A stretch of 10,087 nt of DNA from Phycisphaerales bacterium. GTDB taxonomy: Bacteria > Planctomycetota > Phycisphaerae > Sedimentisphaerales > Anaerobacaceae. The DNA is taken from contig DSDB01000346.1 of assembly GCA_011057845.1 (NCBI GenBank), forward strand, positions 1-10,087. The letters run 5' to 3'. The translations under genes and the position numbers were made by a program. Below are positions 6,581-10,087 of this stretch, piece by piece (positions within the stretch are counted from its first letter, which is position 1; the number at the start of each line of letters is the position of its first letter). The notes under the pieces were generated by a model. It ran no database searches and was not told the origin of the DNA. It saw only the letters and a list, made by a program, of their open reading frames with translations.

Positions 6581-6700
6581 ACGCCACCACCCCTGCCAAC
6601 GCCATTGTCGCCCCCGTGAACGCCACCATCACCCCTGCGAAGGCAGGGGTCCACACGAAATACGAACGCCTGTCCTGAGCTCAGCCAAAGGGACGATATA
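6581..6700. repeat. Dispersed-repeat-like element with perfect hairpin in the spacer before xseB
   Basis: ACCCCTGC (6631-6638), loop GAAG and GCAGGGGT (6643-6650) form a perfect 8-bp hairpin. About 25 nt further lies the palindrome CTGAGCTCAG (6675-6684) inside a CTGTCCTGAGCTCAGCCAAA stretch. Both motifs, in this order, resemble intergenic repeat elements I know from many bacterial genomes, whose spurious translation reads 'DPCLRRGD' on one strand. A direct repeat CGCCACCA-CCCCTGC also occurs here (6581-6596 and, with a 2-nt insertion, 6620-6638). If the promoter at 6710-6738 is used, this element lies in the xseB leader. No real gene is present from 6529 to 6810. Confidence 0.55.
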
Positions 6701-6709
6701 CGAACAACG

Positions 6710-6738
6710 AGTCTACCCCGCCAACACCCCATTTTCAA
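6710..6738 (-). promoter_or_regulatory. Candidate sigma-70-type promoter for xseB, tRNA-Leu and the secreted protein
   Basis: On the minus strand TTGAAA (6733-6738, 5 of 6) and TAGACT (6710-6715, 4 of 6) are separated by exactly 17 nt. Transcription would begin near 6703, leaving a leader of about 175 nt before the xseB ATG at 6528, including the hairpin at 6631-6650. No other promoter as good was seen between the end of the restriction-modification gene and the secreted-protein gene. Confidence 0.42.
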
Positions 6739-6810
6739 CCAAATTCTCACCCCATGCGCATACATCTACCTCGTAATTCTCGTCCAGTTCGCCCCGCAGA
6801 GATGCCCTTA

Positions 6811-9800
6811 TTACCCCTCAAACATCGCCGTCATGCAGTTCGCCTCCATCAGCCGTATCGTCTCGTCCAGCGCCACGACTACCTTCTGATAGTGGTTCAC
6901 ATCCCCGTAACTCAAGGTCCGCCCCCGGCGGTCCTTCAACCACTTCTCGCACACCTGATACCCACCCACGTGAAACTCCCACACCTCCGGGCGCACGCCC
7001 TCGAAGTACTGGTCCTTGTTGATATACACCCGCCCCGCCGCCGTCCGCTCGGCGTCGGCCATGTACTTCGGATACCCCGCCTCAACCGTCATATTCCCTT
7101 CCTCCGGAAACGCCGGCCAACGCTTCTCATCTTCAAGAACCGCCGCTTCCATCAAGTGCAGCGCCAGCAACTGCCGACCCACGCCGCAAAACTCGCGAAA
7201 CACCGCCCGCCCCGTCGGCCACGGTATCCGCGGAAAATCGGTTTTCAGGAACTCCGCGTACCGCCGCCGATACTCCGGGCTGTGCAGCACCGCATAGACA
7301 TACTCAAACACATCCTCCGGCCCAAAGGTCTTCTTCAAATCCCCCCGCCCATCCGCGACGAATGCCAGCTTCACACAGCCGGCCAGCTCCTCCACGTACT
7401 TGCGGGACAGGTTCGGTACCCGCCCGCCCTCGCCCCGAGGCCAGTTCTCATAGTCCAGGTCCTGCTGAGAGCCGTTCGGATAGATGTACAACGGCACGAC
7501 ACACGCCACCCCCCGTTTGCTCACGAATACCCTGCATTCGATCAAGGCGTTTGCGGCGAATCCATAGCAGTACTCAGGCACCTCGTAGTCATATTGCCGC
7601 ATGGTCAACAAGGCTCTATTGCCTCTGTCGAGAATATGCTGCATGACCTCCCACGCCGGGCGGCTTGTCAACTCACCATCGTAGTACAGCCACCGTTCAT
7701 CAAACGGACGATATGTACACCTGCGGATGCACCGTTCGTCGAACGCCGTCCTCAACCGCCGCGTCGTGATATCATAACTCGATGAATCCTCGACACGGTA
7801 AAGGTCGCTGAACGGGGGCCGTATGCCCTCAGGCGAGTAGAACATCTTCATGCGTCGTTTGAGTTCCGATCGGTCGAAATCGACAAATAAAGAATCCCTG
7901 TCCGTTTTGAGCCCACTCTGATTCACCGGGAATATGGAGTCGACTCCGACGCCGTCGCAGTATTGCTCAATGTTCTCAAATTGCTTTGGGACGAAGAAGA
8001 AAGACCGGCCCAGACAACTGTCGCGGTCTATATGCCTGATCCTGACCCAATCGGTCGTGGCGACGGAATGCGACGAAAGGTACTCGTACTTGGCGGCCCT
8101 GCGCCCCCAACAGTCGCGGTAGTGAACCCTGCCCAGGCCCTTATGACCGGGCTTGCGGACAAAGATGCCGATGGCCGTGCCCTGCTTGATATCGAACACA
8201 TTCTCGTCCTTGGAGCCGTCCGGACAGACTTCCTTCTTGCCGCTGTCGCCGTGCAGGTTAAGGATGTAGATATCCGAAAACGTCGTCAGAAGCGATTCGC
8301 GCATCCGCCGGTGGGTAATGCCGTCGATATACGTGTTATTGGTAATAAACGCCAACACCCCCGCCCCGGTCTGTTCGATCCGGTGCTGTCCGTAGCGGAT
8401 GAACTTGATGAAATCGTCGTCCAGGTTCAGCTTCTTCTCCTGGAGGCCGGTCTTGTACTCCTCCAGCAACTGAAGAATCCACTTGCCTTTGTTCATCATC
8501 CCGTAGTTGGCGTAAGGCGGGTTTCCGAGCACCACCATGATGGGAAGGTCCCGCTTCACGGCGTTCGCTTCGCGAGCCTCCTGCGCAAGCCACTGCGTGA
8601 ACAACGGCAGCCCCGCCATGTCCTGGGCATCCTCAAGCGTGTTCGTCAGGTATATCCCCAATCGTTCTTCGCTCTCGAAATCATACCCCGTCCGGTTCAG
8701 CTCCAGACCGAGCTTCATGTGCGCCACGGCATACGGGGCCATCATCAACTCGAATCCGAACACCCGGGGCAGCAGATGATCTCGTACATACCCCGACCAC
8801 ATCCCTTTGTGCCGCTTAAACCTGTCGTGAATATGCTCCACAACCTCAAACAGGAACGTCCCTGTCCCAACCGCCGGATCAAGGATCAGGCAACGATGAG
8901 ATTCTCTCTCGCATCCGCCATTACCCGCACGTCTCACCTTGGAACTGTCGGCAAGCCCGTGTTTCAGTCCAAAGACGTCTCTCAGAAGCTCATCGACGCT
9001 CCGCACGATATAGCGGACCACCGCCTCGGGAGTGTAGTAGACACCCCGCACTTTGCGCAGCTTCGCGTCGTACTCACGCAGGAATGTCTCGTAGAAGTGG
9101 ACAACCGGATCGAGCCCCTTGCTCCGCTGGGCAAATCCCTCCAGCACATCTCCCATCCGCGCACGTGCAAGCAGGCCCACAACATCGTCAACGATCCACG
9201 CGATCCGGTCGTCCAGATCGGGCCCGGCGATTTCGTTGAACATCTTCCGAAGGAACGGATTTGTCTTCGGCAGCAAGTAGCCCGCCTCCTTCCGTGTAAA
9301 CGTCTCGCGCGGCGTGCCCGCCCCGATGTGGCAATGTGCGGTGAACAGCCCATAGCAGATCGTCTGGGCGTACATATCCGCGAATTGCCCTTCCGTCAGA
9401 TCGTGGATGAGCACCTTGCGAAACGCCTCAAGCTGGCCGTGTAACTGCCCCCGACCGCCCTCCTGCTCAAAAGTCCTCACAATAACATCCCGGAGCAACC
9501 TCGCCAGGGCCGCCATCCGAACCGCCAAATCCTTCGCGGTCTTGATCGACTCCGACTCCTGCGACAGAAAGGCCGTGAACAAATCCCCAACCTGTTTCTT
9601 GCTCTCGGCCGTCGCCTTGAATCGTCCCCCGGCCCCCTCATGCCCCAGCCGCGCCGTAAGCTGAATCTCTCCCCGCAGATACCACCGAAACTCCAGGTAA
9701 TCCGTCAATATGAAATTCCCCAGGCTCGGCAGATAACGCTTCTTGACCTGCTCGCTACGAGCCTCCTTGGTAAGATTGGCCCCGATATCCTTGCATTCGA

Positions 9801-10008
9801 TGTATCCGATGGTCAGGTCCGCCTTCCGCGCAATCCGCAAATCCGGCGCCCCGCACGCAATCCGCCGCGGCTCATTGACCGCCGTAATCTCTTTACCCAA
9901 TCCCTCAACCAGCGTCTTCAACGCCGGCCGATGCGTATGCTCCGTCGCGTCGCCCCCCGCCACCGCCTTGTTAATCGCACCCAGATACTGATCGAACGCA
10001 TCCGCCAC
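6811..10008 (-). CDS. Single-chain restriction-modification enzyme: nuclease, N6-adenine methylase, ISP-type specificity domain
   Basis: The 1065-residue protein seems to cut and methylate DNA in one chain, as type IIG and type ISP enzymes do. Near the N terminus, D56 and the E71-C72-K73 triad (in APDLRI and GYIECKDIG) form a PD-(D/E)xK nuclease site. A helical linker follows. GVYYTPEAVVRYIV (about 322-335) begins the methylase; motif I DPAVGTGTF (377-385) binds S-adenosylmethionine, and motif IV NPPY (496-499) marks N6-adenine methylation. The region about 760-1040, with YRPFDERWLYYD and LYIYP, matches the type ISP C-terminal specificity domain that reads the target. Known ISP enzymes (about 1570 residues) also have a helicase between nuclease and methylase; here it is absent. 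The GTG at 10006-10008 is chosen because GAGGGG (10016-10021) lies 7 nt upstream; a TTG at 10041 in the same frame has no ribosome site and would leave almost no leader. The target sequence cannot be read from the protein. Confidence 0.88.
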   Translation of the reverse strand: MADAFDQYLGAINKAVAGGDATEHTHRPALKTLVEGLGKEITAVNEPRRIACGAPDLRIARKADLTIGYIECKDIGANLTKEARSEQVKKRYLPSLGNFILTDYLEFRWYLRGEIQLTARLGHEGAGGRFKATAESKKQVGDLFTAFLSQESESIKTAKDLAVRMAALARLLRDVIVRTFEQEGGRGQLHGQLEAFRKVLIHDLTEGQFADMYAQTICYGLFTAHCHIGAGTPRETFTRKEAGYLLPKTNPFLRKMFNEIAGPDLDDRIAWIVDDVVGLLARARMGDVLEGFAQRSKGLDPVVHFYETFLREYDAKLRKVRGVYYTPEAVVRYIVRSVDELLRDVFGLKHGLADSSKVRRAGNGGCERESHRCLILDPAVGTGTFLFEVVEHIHDRFKRHKGMWSGYVRDHLLPRVFGFELMMAPYAVAHMKLGLELNRTGYDFESEERLGIYLTNTLEDAQDMAGLPLFTQWLAQEAREANAVKRDLPIMVVLGNPPYANYGMMNKGKWILQLLEEYKTGLQEKKLNLDDDFIKFIRYGQHRIEQTGAGVLAFITNNTYIDGITHRRMRESLLTTFSDIYILNLHGDSGKKEVCPDGSKDENVFDIKQGTAIGIFVRKPGHKGLGRVHYRDCWGRRAAKYEYLSSHSVATTDWVRIRHIDRDSCLGRSFFFVPKQFENIEQYCDGVGVDSIFPVNQSGLKTDRDSLFVDFDRSELKRRMKMFYSPEGIRPPFSDLYRVEDSSSYDITTRRLRTAFDERCIRRCTYRPFDERWLYYDGELTSRPAWEVMQHILDRGNRALLTMRQYDYEVPEYCYGFAANALIECRVFVSKRGVACVVPLYIYPNGSQQDLDYENWPRGEGGRVPNLSRKYVEELAGCVKLAFVADGRGDLKKTFGPEDVFEYVYAVLHSPEYRRRYAEFLKTDFPRIPWPTGRAVFREFCGVGRQLLALHLMEAAVLEDEKRWPAFPEEGNMTVEAGYPKYMADAERTAAGRVYINKDQYFEGVRPEVWEFHVGGYQVCEKWLKDRRGRTLSYGDVNHYQKVVVALDETIRLMEANCMTAMFEG

Positions 10009-10056
10009 TAGAGCGCCCCTCAAAAAGCCAAACCGGTCCAATTGCCGCCAGCCCGG

Positions 10057-10085
10057 ATTATCACCACCCGCCCCCCGCCTGTCAA
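10057..10085 (-). promoter_or_regulatory. Near-consensus sigma-70-type promoter of the restriction-modification gene
   Basis: On the minus strand a perfect TTGACA (10080-10085) is followed after exactly 17 nt by GATAAT (10057-10062, 5 of 6). The start of transcription would be near 10050, giving a leader of about 42 nt to the GTG at 10008 that contains the GAGGGG ribosome site. This is the best promoter match in the window and supports both independent transcription and the GTG start. Confidence 0.62.
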
Positions 10086-10087
10086 CC

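Noticed and set aside
6571..6765. Small minus-strand open frame with a 'DPCLRRGD' segment
   Set aside because: This peptide is the usual false translation of a dispersed intergenic repeat; there is no ribosome site and no domain.
7963..9444. Long plus-strand open frame opposite the methylase region
   Set aside because: The opposite strand encodes intact methylase motifs I and IV; the plus frame shows no family features.

Overview
The window is about 10 kb of GC-rich DNA (roughly 60% or more G+C, with strong G/C preference at third codon positions). It most likely comes from a Planctomycetota bacterium. The best clue is a 783-residue secreted beta-propeller/dihaem protein built like the HzsA family, which is expanded in Planctomycetes and related phyla. 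Several other secreted proteins of poorly described families fit this. The assignment is an inference; no rRNA or other phylogenetic marker is present.

Layout from left to right. At 1-395 (minus) is the 5' part of a secreted protein with a BACON-like Ig-fold segment, running off the left edge. A 225-bp divergent control region (396-620) with candidate promoters on both strands and a perfect hairpin separates it from the HzsA-like cytochrome at 621-2972 (plus). Next comes a hairpin-rich intergenic repeat (about 2973-3060). Two small plus-strand genes follow: a 139-residue secreted Ig-like protein (3252-3671) and a 53-residue four-cysteine zinc-finger-like protein (3828-3989). The rest is on the minus strand. 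In transcription order it holds a single-chain restriction-modification enzyme (6811-10008, with a near-consensus promoter at the right edge), a repeat-bearing spacer, xseB (6157-6528), tRNA-Leu(UAG) (6068-6151) and a 660-residue secreted protein (4047-6029).

How the parts may work together. xseB, the tRNA and the 660-residue protein gene are packed so closely (5 nt and 38 nt apart) that one transcript is likely, probably from a candidate promoter at 6710-6738. The restriction-modification gene has its own promoter and looks like an independent defence module: nuclease, N6-adenine methylase and target-recognition parts in one chain, with no helicase part. The secreted proteins at the left and centre suggest cell-envelope or extracellular substrate work. 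No common pathway can be read from the sequence.

I found no CRISPR array, transposase, integrase or rRNA. The most interesting items are the HzsA-like protein outside an anammox context, the uncharacterised two-part secreted protein, the helicase-less ISP-like restriction enzyme, the xseB/tRNA/secreted-protein packing, and the two intergenic repeat elements.
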